DNA of 49,808 nucleotides, taken from a virus. How positions within the stretch are numbered: position 1 is the stretch's first letter; each line of letters begins with the position of its first letter. A program made the position numbers and the translations under genes. The DNA lies in IMG/VR virus record IMGVR_UViG_3300043446_005271, positions 1-49,808 of that record; one strand, 5' to 3'. This document shows positions 6,591 to 13,581 of the stretch, in pieces. Under the pieces are notes generated by a model that saw only the letters and a program-made list of their open reading frames with translations, made no database searches and was not told the origin of the DNA.

Positions 6591-6673
6591 AGGACGGAAG
6601 TAAGCCGACGCGGAACGGATCGTTCATTCGCTATTCGCAAATAGCGAACGCAAACGCCGACTGAAGGAACGCT
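6591..6673 (+). promoter_or_regulatory. Candidate glutamine riboswitch (Downstream-peptide/glnA type)
   Basis: The leader of the 45-residue peptide gene contains CGTTCAT (6621-6627), a perfect 9-bp hairpin (6627-6635 with 6640-6648), and GAAGGAACGC (6663-6672). CGTTC and GAACG (6667-6671) form the closing P1 helix. These conserved strings, and a short ORF 32 nt downstream, match the glutamine-sensing Downstream-peptide RNA known from marine cyanobacteria and cyanophages. A second partial set upstream, ACGGAAGTAAGCCGAC with GGAACG (6612-6617), could pair with the same CGTTC as an alternative helix. Not checked with a covariance model. Confidence 0.6.
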
Positions 6674-6704
6674 CTTTAACCTAAAAAACTAAGGAGAAAA
6701 CCTA

Positions 6705-6842
6705 ATGTCTAAAGTCGTATACAGAGGCGTAGAGTATGATACTCAAAAGCGTTTAGAGTATCAACAACAAATGATGCAACAACCTCAACAATACAACGAA
6801 ACCTATCGTGGTGTTAAGTTTGTAAAGGAGGGGCACAAATGA
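6705..6842 (+). CDS. YRGV-motif short peptide (DUF4278-like)
   Basis: A 45-residue product with two copies of a YRGV motif (VVYRGVEYDTQKR and ETYRGVKFVKEG) around a Gln-rich linker. The motif recalls DUF4278-type cyanobacterial proteins and the short peptides found behind glutamine riboswitches. A good Shine-Dalgarno (AAGGAG, about 6690) precedes ATG 6705. Its likely regulation by the leader riboswitch suggests a role tied to host nitrogen status. The next gene overlaps its stop. Confidence 0.75.
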   Translation: MSKVVYRGVEYDTQKRLEYQQQMMQQPQQYNETYRGVKFVKEGHK

Positions 6843-6940
6843 ATACTTACTTCGTTCGTTATCTTAAGAAAAAAGCGAAGAAGGAAAAACTCCTTCATAA
6901 CGCACAACTGAATATGGCAAAGCAACCTCAAGTTGCTTAA
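6839..6940 (+). CDS. Small basic peptide
   Basis: A 33-residue Lys-rich product (YFVRYLKKKAKKEK) whose ATG overlaps the previous stop (ATGA) and has a strong GGAGGGG upstream. It shares the riboswitch-led transcript, which ends at the terminator just after it. Function unknown. Confidence 0.65.
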   Translation: MNTYFVRYLKKKAKKEKLLHNAQLNMAKQPQVA

Positions 6941-6946
6941 TAAATT

Positions 6947-6976
6947 AGAGAGGGACTTGACTCCCTCTCTTTTTTT
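6947..6976 (+). terminator. Strong intrinsic terminator
   Basis: AGAGAGGGA (6947-6955) pairs perfectly with TCCCTCTCT (6962-6970) around a 6-nt loop, followed by a T tract to 6976. It ends the riboswitch-peptide operon. Confidence 0.93.
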
Positions 6977-6985
6977 ATCTATAAT
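6957..6985 (+). promoter_or_regulatory. Sigma70-type promoter overlapping the terminator
   Basis: TTGACT (6957-6962), exactly 17 nt, TATAAT (6980-6985). The -35 box lies in the loop and first stem base of the terminator hairpin. It would transcribe the 7009 gene and thyX. Confidence 0.65.
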
Positions 6986-7008
6986 TACCTTTGTGAGGGT
7001 TAATCAAG

Positions 7009-7251
7009 ATGGATAAAGAAAAGCTTAAGTTAATCATCAGAAACCTTGAGTCTCTTGTCGATTGTCTTAAATCAGAAGTATATTCTGATGTAGATGCATA
7101 TAAACCAGATCTTCAGTATGAAGAAGTAGCACCTTATATTGATGATTACGATGAGGTGTTCTATGATGATGAGAGTGATGAACTAGCAGATTTAATGAAA
7201 GTAAATCAAAAATACAAACTTACAAACGATGATGATGGAGATGGACTGTGA
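7009..7251 (+). CDS. Acidic hypothetical protein
   Basis: An 80-residue product with a helical N-terminus (KLKLIIRNLESLVDCLKSEV) and a strongly acidic, Asp/Tyr-rich remainder ending DDDGDGL. It is coupled to thyX through a GTGA overlap. Acidic small proteins in phages sometimes mimic DNA or inhibit host factors, but nothing specific is seen. Confidence 0.75.
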   Translation: MDKEKLKLIIRNLESLVDCLKSEVYSDVDAYKPDLQYEEVAPYIDDYDEVFYDDESDELADLMKVNQKYKLTNDDDGDGL

Positions 7252-8000
7252 AACCTATTAAAGCAAAAGACCTTCTTGAACTGGATAAAAATCTTGAAGT
7301 AGTAATGCTTCAATGTTATCCACTTCCAGAGCAAGTAATTTATCAAGCAGGAAAATGCGACTATTCAGAAACACCAATTCATAATCAAAAAATTCCTAAA
7401 CCAAGTGAATGTGGAGAATGGGTTGTTGAACGTCTTTTAAGTAATGAGAAAGGACACTGGGGACCTCTAGAACACCCTTCAATTACTTTTTCTGTGTCTG
7501 GGTACGTTCACAACGTTGCAATGCAAGCAAGGACCCATAGAGTAGGAGTTAGTTTTGATGTTCAATCTCAACGATATACTGGAAAAAGAGTCATTAAGGT
7601 TGCTAGTGGAGAACTAAAACCAAAAGATGTATTTTATGTCCGCCCTCCAGGATTTTATACTAATCGTTATGGTAAAAAATATGATTGGACAGAAGAAGAT
7701 TATGTGGATGAATTAAATTGGATTGTAGAAGGATGTAAGCGTTATGCAGTAAAATATGATAAAGGAATGTGTGAAGAACATATTCGTGATTATCTTGCTC
7801 AAGCAATTCGTCAAAACTTTGTAGTTTCTTTTAATCTTCGTTCAGTTCTGCATCTTTTAGATTTGAGAGCAAAAATGGATGCTCAGTTAGAAATTCAAGC
7901 ACTTTGTGAGCAAATTGCACCTCATCTTGAAAAGTGGGCTCCACACGTTTGGAAGTATTATGAAGAGAAAAGATTACATCGTGCTCGTTTAAGTCCTTAA
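7248..8000 (+). CDS. thyX: FAD-dependent thymidylate synthase ThyX
   Basis: A 250-residue product with the ThyX signature R-x-HR...SQR at residues 95-109 (RTHRVGVSFDVQSQRY) and the C-terminal substrate loop (NLRSVLHLLDLR). It methylates dUMP to dTMP using methylene-THF and FADH2, feeding phage DNA synthesis. The start is GTG 7248, overlapping the previous stop (GTGA); no upstream ATG fits better. It lies on the transcript from the 6957 promoter and ends before a GIY-YIG endonuclease insertion. Confidence 0.95.
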   Translation: MKPIKAKDLLELDKNLEVVMLQCYPLPEQVIYQAGKCDYSETPIHNQKIPKPSECGEWVVERLLSNEKGHWGPLEHPSITFSVSGYVHNVAMQARTHRVGVSFDVQSQRYTGKRVIKVASGELKPKDVFYVRPPGFYTNRYGKKYDWTEEDYVDELNWIVEGCKRYAVKYDKGMCEEHIRDYLAQAIRQNFVVSFNLRSVLHLLDLRAKMDAQLEIQALCEQIAPHLEKWAPHVWKYYEEKRLHRARLSP

Positions 8001-8035
8001 TACTATAAATATTGGTAGAGTAAAACTATCGTATT
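7999..8035 (+). promoter_or_regulatory. Late promoter within a start-abutting inverted repeat
   Basis: TATAAATA (8004-8011) overlaps the 5' arm AATACTATA (7999-8007), which pairs at 8 of 9 positions with TATCGTATT (8027-8035). The 3' arm ends directly against ATG 8036, so read-through RNA from thyX would fold over the start. The pattern repeats that before two other endonuclease genes. Confidence 0.55.
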
Positions 8036-8746
8036 ATGGTTTCACATTACATTTATAAGATAACTAATACTCTAAATCAAAAAATTTATGTTGGAAAATC
8101 TAAAAATCCAAAAGTTAGATGGAGACAACATAAATCTCACTCTAAAAAAAGAAATACAAAATTATATTATGCTATGAGAAAATATGGTGTAGAAAATTTT
8201 ACATTTGAAATTTTAGAGGAGTGTTTGGAAAGTCAAGTAAATGAAAGAGAAACACACTATGTTTCTCTTTTGGAACCATATTATAATATGACTAATGGTG
8301 GTGATGGTGGGGGATTTTTAAACAAAAAACATGGCGATAAGTGGAAAAGTGCAATTAAACAAAGTAATTCTAAAAAAGTTGCTTGTTATGACTTGGAAGG
8401 AAATCTCATAAAAGTTTATGAAAGTTGTAGAGAAGCTTCTTATGATATTTTTGATAAAAACAGTAGAGGCATAGATGCTGTAACCAGAGGAGAATATCAA
8501 ACTTATGGTGGATATCAATGGAAATCTTTTGATAAAAAACCAGATTTAAAAATTAAACCGTATAAAAGAACATCGCATAAAATTAGAAAAGTTGGAAAAT
8601 ATGATTTGTCTAATAATCTAATACAAGTATATGATAGTATGTCTATTGCTGCTGAAAAAAATAATGCTTCAACTTCAAAAATAACTCTAGTATGTCAAGG
8701 AAAAAGAAAAACACACTCTGGACATATTTGGAAATATATTGTATAG
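8036..8746 (+). CDS. GIY-YIG homing endonuclease (Seg-like) with C-terminal repeats
   Basis: A 236-residue product. Residues 5-35 hold the GIY-YIG core (HYIYKIT...KIYVGKSKNP..RWRQH), followed by the family Glu region and the Asn-containing YYNMTNGGDGG. The C-terminal half has two NUMOD1-like DNA-binding repeats (YDLEGNLIKVYESCREAS and YDLSNNLIQVYDSMSIAA, each followed by a G-H/Y-x-W-K end). Such proteins nick specific phage sites to spread themselves. It is inserted between thyX and a 52-residue gene and has its own late promoter. Confidence 0.92.
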   Translation: MVSHYIYKITNTLNQKIYVGKSKNPKVRWRQHKSHSKKRNTKLYYAMRKYGVENFTFEILEECLESQVNERETHYVSLLEPYYNMTNGGDGGGFLNKKHGDKWKSAIKQSNSKKVACYDLEGNLIKVYESCREASYDIFDKNSRGIDAVTRGEYQTYGGYQWKSFDKKPDLKIKPYKRTSHKIRKVGKYDLSNNLIQVYDSMSIAAEKNNASTSKITLVCQGKRKTHSGHIWKYIV

Positions 8747-8769
8747 TATCCTAAAAACTAACAAGTAAA

Positions 8770-8928
8770 ATGAAAACTTGGTGCTTAAAAGATCATTTAA
8801 CCGGACATATTTTTAAAGTTATTCTTACTCAAGAAGAACTTGATAATTTTTTTCAAAAAAATCCAAATGTTAGTGAGTGTATTGAATGCATTGAATGTGA
8901 AGATGCTCCATCACTAACACTTGAATAA
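8770..8928 (+). CDS. Small hypothetical protein
   Basis: A 52-residue product with a compact N-terminal part (WCLKDHLTGHIFKVILTQEELDNF, a two-strand plus helix pattern) and two close Cys (CIECIEC) that might bind a metal. It was probably next to thyX before the endonuclease inserted. Not recognised. Confidence 0.55.
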   Translation: MKTWCLKDHLTGHIFKVILTQEELDNFFQKNPNVSECIECIECEDAPSLTLE

Positions 8929-8931
8929 ATA
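8924..8931 (+). promoter_or_regulatory. Late-promoter variant AATAAATA
   Basis: 26 nt before the TTG start at 8958, overlapping the stop of the preceding gene. Confidence 0.5.
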
Positions 8932-8957
8932 TCCTTACATACTATGGAGGTGTAACA

Positions 8958-9206
8958 TTGGCAACATATCCAGTTTACAATAAAGTCACAGGCGAACAAA
9001 AAGAAGTTACGATGAGTGTTCATGATTGGGACCAGTGGAAAAAAGATAACGCAGAATGGGATAGAGATTGGAGTGATCCATCTACTTGTCCAAGTTCTGG
9101 GGAGTTAGGTGAAGTTTATGATAGACTGAAGAAATCTCATCCAGGATGGAATGATGTTCTACACCAAGCATCAAAGGCTCCTGGATCAAAAGTAAAACCA
9201 ATCTAA
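8958..9206 (+). CDS. Conserved hypothetical protein
   Basis: An 82-residue product starting MATYPVYNKVTGEQKEV. The start is TTG 8958, chosen because GGAGG (about 8946) lies at good spacing and the Ala-Thr-Tyr-Pro N-terminus is sensible; no ATG is available until the fourth decade of residues. The body is Trp- and Asp-rich (HDWDQWKKDNAEWDRDW). It sits just before phoH and behind a late promoter. Function unknown. Confidence 0.7.
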   Translation: MATYPVYNKVTGEQKEVTMSVHDWDQWKKDNAEWDRDWSDPSTCPSSGELGEVYDRLKKSHPGWNDVLHQASKAPGSKVKPI

Positions 9207-9212
9207 TTTTAT

Positions 9213-9974
9213 ATGGCAAGAAGAAAGAGAACATCTGACCAACCAATCGGTGTTGGTATGACTACTAGACAGATGAAGCGTAAGAAACCAATTAGTTTTG
9301 ATATAATGAGGGAGGTTGAACCTCTCACAGAAAATCAAAAAAGATTATTTGAATCTTATGACCAGAACAAACATATCGTTGCTTATGGATGTGCTGGTAC
9401 AGGTAAAACATTTATTACACTATATAATGCTTTACAAGATGTTCTTGATGAAAGAAGTCCTTACGAAAAAATTTATATCGTAAGGTCTCTTGTTGCTACT
9501 CGTGAAATTGGTTTCCTTCCTGGAGACCATGAGGATAAGTCTTCACTTTATCAGATTCCTTATAAGAACATGGTGAAGTATATGTTTGAGTTACCCGACG
9601 AAGCATCATTTGAAATGCTCTATGGAAATCTCAAAACACAAGGAACAATTAGTTTTTGGAGTACTTCTTTTATTAGGGGAACTACTCTGGACAAATCAAT
9701 TATTATTGTTGATGAAATGCAAAATCTTTCATTTCACGAATTAGATTCTATTATTACTAGGGTTGGTGAAGATAGTAAAATTATGTTTTGTGGAGATGCC
9801 ACACAAAGTGATTTAATTAAAACAAATGATAGAAATGGTATTATTGATTTCCTAAAAATCTTAAGAGTTATGCCATCTTTTGAACTAATTGAATTCGGTA
9901 TTGAAGATGTATGTAGATCTGGTCTTGTTAAAGAATATCTAACTGCAAAATACGAATTGGGTTTAACTTTATAA
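9213..9974 (+). CDS. phoH: PhoH-like P-loop ATPase
   Basis: A 253-residue product with Walker A GCAGTGKT (residues 59-66), Walker B IIIVDEMQN (Asp167, Glu168) and the GDATQSD block, all diagnostic of the PhoH family (SF1-helicase-like ATPases). PhoH is a common cyanophage auxiliary gene linked to phosphate stress, although its biochemical role in phages is unsettled. The N-terminal 35 residues are basic and probably disordered. It starts 6 nt after the previous stop. Confidence 0.94.
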   Translation: MARRKRTSDQPIGVGMTTRQMKRKKPISFDIMREVEPLTENQKRLFESYDQNKHIVAYGCAGTGKTFITLYNALQDVLDERSPYEKIYIVRSLVATREIGFLPGDHEDKSSLYQIPYKNMVKYMFELPDEASFEMLYGNLKTQGTISFWSTSFIRGTTLDKSIIIVDEMQNLSFHELDSIITRVGEDSKIMFCGDATQSDLIKTNDRNGIIDFLKILRVMPSFELIEFGIEDVCRSGLVKEYLTAKYELGLTL

Positions 9975-10038
9975 CTTAACACTGGACTAGTAATGGAAAA
10001 CTCTGGCAAAAAATTACAAATCATAATAATAAACAAAA

Positions 10039-10719
10039 ATGACATTTATCCATCATAATTTTTTAGGTGATATAGAATTAGAAAAGAAAGAAACAAACGG
10101 CATTCGATTGTACAATCTTCCTGATGGTCAATGGGTGCCTTCGATTACTTCTGTTACTTCTTTTTATAATCGAGATATCTTTGTTAAGTGGAGGAAAAGA
10201 GTAGGATTAGAAGAAGCAAATCGCATTACAAAAAAAGCAACGGCAAGAGGAACTGATTTTCACCAAGTCTCTCAAGATTATCTTGAAAACAAAGAACTAA
10301 ACTGGGATGATTATCAACCTCTAACAAAGTTTATGTTTCATCACGCAAAACCTTATCTTGATAAGATAAATAATATTCATGCAATTGAAAGAACTCTTTA
10401 TTCAGAATACTTAGGGCTTGCTGGACGAGTTGACTGTATTGCTGAATATGAAGGAGAGTTGGCAGTTATTGACTTTAAAACTTCGGAAAAAATAAAACCA
10501 GAAGAATGGATTGAAAATTATTTTGTTCAAGAAACATTTTATGCTGCTGCATACTATGAAATGACTGGACAAGTTGTTAAAAAACTTATTACACTAATGG
10601 TAACTCCTGGTGGAGAAGTAAAAGTATTTGACAAAAGGAATAAAGGGGATTATATTAAGTTATTAGTTCGCTACATTAAAGAATTTGTACGTCACAATAC
10701 TAGGCAAAATGGAGAATGA
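10039..10719 (+). CDS. PD-(D/E)XK superfamily exonuclease
   Basis: A 226-residue product with the RecB/MGME1-like nuclease layout: a GTDFH motif (71-75), Asp132 in GRVDCIAEY, and the catalytic AVIDFKTS (Asp145, Lys147), then a YAAAYYEMTG helix. This is the standard cyanophage PD-(D/E)XK nuclease. It probably degrades host DNA or trims recombination ends; which is not evident. It lies directly upstream of gp33 and gp59, overlapping gp33 by 11 nt. Confidence 0.87.
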   Translation: MTFIHHNFLGDIELEKKETNGIRLYNLPDGQWVPSITSVTSFYNRDIFVKWRKRVGLEEANRITKKATARGTDFHQVSQDYLENKELNWDDYQPLTKFMFHHAKPYLDKINNIHAIERTLYSEYLGLAGRVDCIAEYEGELAVIDFKTSEKIKPEEWIENYFVQETFYAAAYYEMTGQVVKKLITLMVTPGGEVKVFDKRNKGDYIKLLVRYIKEFVRHNTRQNGE

Positions 10720-10966
10720 ATTAGAAAAGGTACTGGAAAGTAAATTTTTTTGTCCATCAAGGTTCGCTCAAGAGATTGAGAATCTTGTTCAAATTAATGA
10801 GGATATGAGTTACATTGATGCAATCATTCATTTCTGTGAATTGAATGGTATCGATGTTGAGTCGGTTCCTAAACTTATTTCCAAACCTCTTAAAGATAAA
10901 ATTAAGTATGAAGCAATGGAACTTAATTTTCTTAAAAAAACTTCCCGAGCAAAATTAATTTTTTAA
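10709..10966 (+). CDS. 33: gp33-like late transcription coactivator
   Basis: An 85-residue product resembling cyanophage gp33: an acidic N-terminus, IDAIIHFCELNGIDVESVPKLI, and the conserved end LNFLKKTSRAKL. In T4, gp33 binds the RNA polymerase beta flap and links it to the sliding clamp at TATAAATA promoters, the promoter type found repeatedly in this window. ATG 10709 overlaps the nuclease gene; an upstream TTG frame was not used. gp59 follows after 8 nt. Confidence 0.82.
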   Translation: MENELEKVLESKFFCPSRFAQEIENLVQINEDMSYIDAIIHFCELNGIDVESVPKLISKPLKDKIKYEAMELNFLKKTSRAKLIF

Positions 10967-10974
10967 TTTATTGA

Positions 10975-11571
10975 ATGATGCCCTTTGACTGTTATAAAAC
11001 TTACATTGCATTGAAGAATCACTTTACGAAGGATTCTTATGATTACTTGAAATATTCAGGGAAAACTAGAGCATCATTAGATTCTTTCTACAAGCGTCGG
11101 GATCGTTTCTGGTTTGAAAAGGTATCCAGACAAAAAACAGATAAAGAAGTTGAAGAGTTTTTTGTTGCAAACTTTGTCTCCTGTAGTGATCCACAATCTT
11201 TATGGATTGGTGAGATTATTAAAGAGGGTGAGTCAACATACAAGCAATGGCAGAAGCGTATTCAATCTCTTTCCTATACTTTTAAAGAAGAGATTAGAAA
11301 TGTCTTCACCCCAAAAAACTTTAATAGTATGTTTTTGATTCAAACGGGACGACACCCTCAAGTTTTAAAAGAACATTTGCAAAGTCGTCTTTCTTTGGAG
11401 GCAATGGTAATTCTGGATAGAATACTTGGATATAAGTCTCAGTTTGATAAAAAGTTAGATGATCCTGTTTGGAAACTAACTTCTATGCGTATGAGTAAGT
11501 ATTCACCTTTCCTACATATTGATGTATTTCGTTATAAGAAAATTTTGAAAGAAGTAGTTTTAGGAGATTGA
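10975..11571 (+). CDS. 59: gp59-like helicase loader
   Basis: A 198-residue product (T4 gp59 is 217). It has the T4 gp59 pattern: an N-terminal DCYKTYIALKNHFT, a central WFEKVSRQKTDKEVEEFFVANFV, and the C-terminal SPFLHIDVFRYKKILK. gp59 loads the gp41 helicase onto gp32-coated forks and recombination intermediates. It starts MetMet; the second ATG (10978) is equally possible. Its stop overlaps the next start (TGATG). Confidence 0.87.
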   Translation: MMPFDCYKTYIALKNHFTKDSYDYLKYSGKTRASLDSFYKRRDRFWFEKVSRQKTDKEVEEFFVANFVSCSDPQSLWIGEIIKEGESTYKQWQKRIQSLSYTFKEEIRNVFTPKNFNSMFLIQTGRHPQVLKEHLQSRLSLEAMVILDRILGYKSQFDKKLDDPVWKLTSMRMSKYSPFLHIDVFRYKKILKEVVLGD

Positions 11572-11915
11572 TGACTTTTTTTAATTCCGAAGTTGTCCGT
11601 GCAGAGATGACAGAAATTGCTGAACTTCAGGAAATAGTTTATCGAAATGTATTTGATTTTCCTAGTATGACCAAAGAGGAAAAGATGAATCATATTGATG
11701 TTCTTGAAAGACTTTTAGATAAACAAAAGATTCTTTATACTCGTATGAGTTTATCAGATGATCCTGAAGCAAAGAAAATGAAAGAAAGAATTTATGAATC
11801 TGCTTCTATCATGGGTCTTCCTTCTAACGTTGATATGAATATCGTCTTTAATAACATGTCAAAGATGCTTGAAGCAATGAAGGAAAGAATTGACAAAACA
11901 GGTTCAGACCTGTAG
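11571..11915 (+). CDS. DUF1825 family protein
   Basis: A 114-residue product. The opening FFNSEVVRAEMTEIAELQ and the helix KMNHIDVLERLLDKQKILYTRMSLSDDPEA match DUF1825, a family found in cyanobacteria and their phages (there starting FFDSEIVQ). All helical, function unknown. It lies between gp59 and gp32 and is probably co-transcribed, which hints at a replication or transcription accessory role. Confidence 0.8.
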   Translation: MTFFNSEVVRAEMTEIAELQEIVYRNVFDFPSMTKEEKMNHIDVLERLLDKQKILYTRMSLSDDPEAKKMKERIYESASIMGLPSNVDMNIVFNNMSKMLEAMKERIDKTGSDL

Positions 11916-11963
11916 AATAACGAGGTATACAAAAGCCAAATCCTACTAATACGGAGAAATCTA

Positions 11964-12911
11964 ATGTCTTTCGAAAATCTCAAAAAACAATCTAAACTGG
12001 GTTCTCTCACTTCTAAATTGGTAAAAGAAGTTGAGAAGATGAGTACAACTTCTGGAGGTGCTGATGATCGTCTTTGGAAACCAGAAATGGATAAAACTGG
12101 TAACGGTTTCGCAGTAATCCGTTTCCTTCCTGCCCCTGAGGGTGAAGAACTTCCCTGGGCAAAAATGTACTCCCATGCCTTCCAAGGTCCTGGTGGTTGG
12201 TACATTGAAAATTCTTTGACTACTATTGGTCAGAAAGATCCTCTTGGTGAACATAATCGTGAACTGTGGAATAGTGGTTCAGAAACAAATAAAGAAACTG
12301 TTCGTAAGCAGAAGCGTAAACTATCTTACTACAGCAATATCTACGTTGTAAAAGATCCTGCAAATCCTTCTAACGAAGGTAAAGTCTTCCTCTTCAAGTA
12401 TGGTAAGAAGATCTTTGATAAGATTATGGAAGCAATGCAACCTGAGTTTGAAGATGAAACTCCCATCAATCCCTTTGACTTCTGGCAGGGTGCAAACTTC
12501 AAACTCAAAATCGTAAAGAAAGATGGGTATTGGAACTATGACAAATCTGAATTTGGTTCTATTGAACCACTACTGGATGATGACGATGCTCTGGAAGCAC
12601 TTTGGAAAAAAGAGTATTCTCTGACTGCTCTTACTGCTTCCGACCAATTCAAGTCTTATGAAGAACTTGAGCGTCGTATGAATATGGTTCTTGGTCTGAA
12701 GAATGCTTCTCCTACTCGTTCTCGTGCAGTAGTCGAGCAAGAAGATGAACTTGAAGAGTTTGCACAAACTCCCACCGTTCAAGAGCGTGTAGTGGAAGAA
12801 CTTGAACAGTCTTATGCTCGTTCTAAGTCTCCTTCACTTCCCAAGATTACTTCAGAGGATGAAGATGAGGATGATGCTCTTTCTTATTTTCAGCGTCTTG
12901 CTGAAGATTGA
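11964..12911 (+). CDS. 32: gp32-like single-stranded DNA-binding protein
   Basis: A 315-residue product with T4 gp32 architecture: an N-terminal basic cooperative-binding segment (KKQSKLGSLTSKL), an OB-fold core (AVIRFLPAPEGEELPWAKMYSH through FDFWQGANFKLKIV), and a strongly acidic C-terminal tail that recruits partners. It coats ssDNA in replication, recombination and repair. No Cys occurs anywhere, so the T4 zinc site (His-Cys3) is absent. A good AGGAG-like RBS (CGGAGAAATCTAATG) precedes it. It ends at a terminator that lies within the convergent gp53 gene. Confidence 0.93.
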   Translation: MSFENLKKQSKLGSLTSKLVKEVEKMSTTSGGADDRLWKPEMDKTGNGFAVIRFLPAPEGEELPWAKMYSHAFQGPGGWYIENSLTTIGQKDPLGEHNRELWNSGSETNKETVRKQKRKLSYYSNIYVVKDPANPSNEGKVFLFKYGKKIFDKIMEAMQPEFEDETPINPFDFWQGANFKLKIVKKDGYWNYDKSEFGSIEPLLDDDDALEALWKKEYSLTALTASDQFKSYEELERRMNMVLGLKNASPTRSRAVVEQEDELEEFAQTPTVQERVVEELEQSYARSKSPSLPKITSEDEDEDDALSYFQRLAED

Positions 12912-13580
12912 TCATTCATAAAGTCTGATATTATCACCTTTCTTAAGGGTCTCGCTAACATATTGCGAAGACCCTTTTTTATATGCCATAATTTCTTTCA
13001 TATCATTTAATACAATATTCAGGTATGTTGGTTTCAGTATAAAAATGTTTCTTTTATCCTCTTCAAGTTTTTCTTCATATTCATAGTTTGTGACTGGAAT
13101 TGCTATATTTGTTAGAGTTTCTGTTACATCAATATAGAAATCAAAATAAGAAATAGAATAATCTGATTGAACTTGTAGTCCTGCAGGAACAATTGTTACA
13201 CCTTGACTATTTTTTATTTCTGGAGTTTCGTAGTGATGTATTCCATTATAAAGAGTGTTATAGTCGCCATATTTTTTGAGAAGGAACTCATCAAAATCAT
13301 TTGCATTTAAAGGCCATTCTGTTTGAACATTGATAACATTGTTACAAATAAGAACTAACCAATCTAATGAAGAGTCTTGATATACCTTAAATGCAACATT
13401 ATCGGGTCTATCATCTCCTTCAATTTTATATTTTGTAAAAAATGATAAGTTTTGGAAAATATCTTCTCTTAATTTTCCTCTTTTAAATAAATTCTTGACT
13501 CTAGCATAATCTCCTATCTGAGCATCTGGTATTCTGCTGACGTAATCTAAGTCTGGAACTTGGCGAAAATAACTTGGCAT
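12912..13580 (-). CDS. 53: gp53-like baseplate wedge subunit
   Basis: A 222-residue product (T4 gp53 is 196). Its start PSYFRQVPDLDYVSR, the segment FFTKYKIEGDDRPDNVAFKVYQDSSLDWLVLICNNV and the NDFDEFLLKKYG block are characteristic of gp53, which links baseplate wedges into the dome. Last gene of the minus-strand block, convergent with gp32: the two stop codons are adjacent with no gap. The gp32 terminator is encoded within its last 70 bases. Confidence 0.92.
   Translation of the reverse strand: MPSYFRQVPDLDYVSRIPDAQIGDYARVKNLFKRGKLREDIFQNLSFFTKYKIEGDDRPDNVAFKVYQDSSLDWLVLICNNVINVQTEWPLNANDFDEFLLKKYGDYNTLYNGIHHYETPEIKNSQGVTIVPAGLQVQSDYSISYFDFYIDVTETLTNIAIPVTNYEYEEKLEEDKRNIFILKPTYLNIVLNDMKEIMAYKKGSSQYVSETLKKGDNIRLYE
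12945..12980 (+). terminator. gp32 terminator inside the gp53 coding end
   Basis: GGGTCT (12947-12952) and CGC (12953-12955) pair with GCG (12965-12967) and AGACCC (12969-12974), followed by six T. The T tract is only on the plus strand, so it serves gp32, yet the bases also encode the gp53 C-terminus. Confidence 0.85.
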
Positions 13581-13581
13581 T

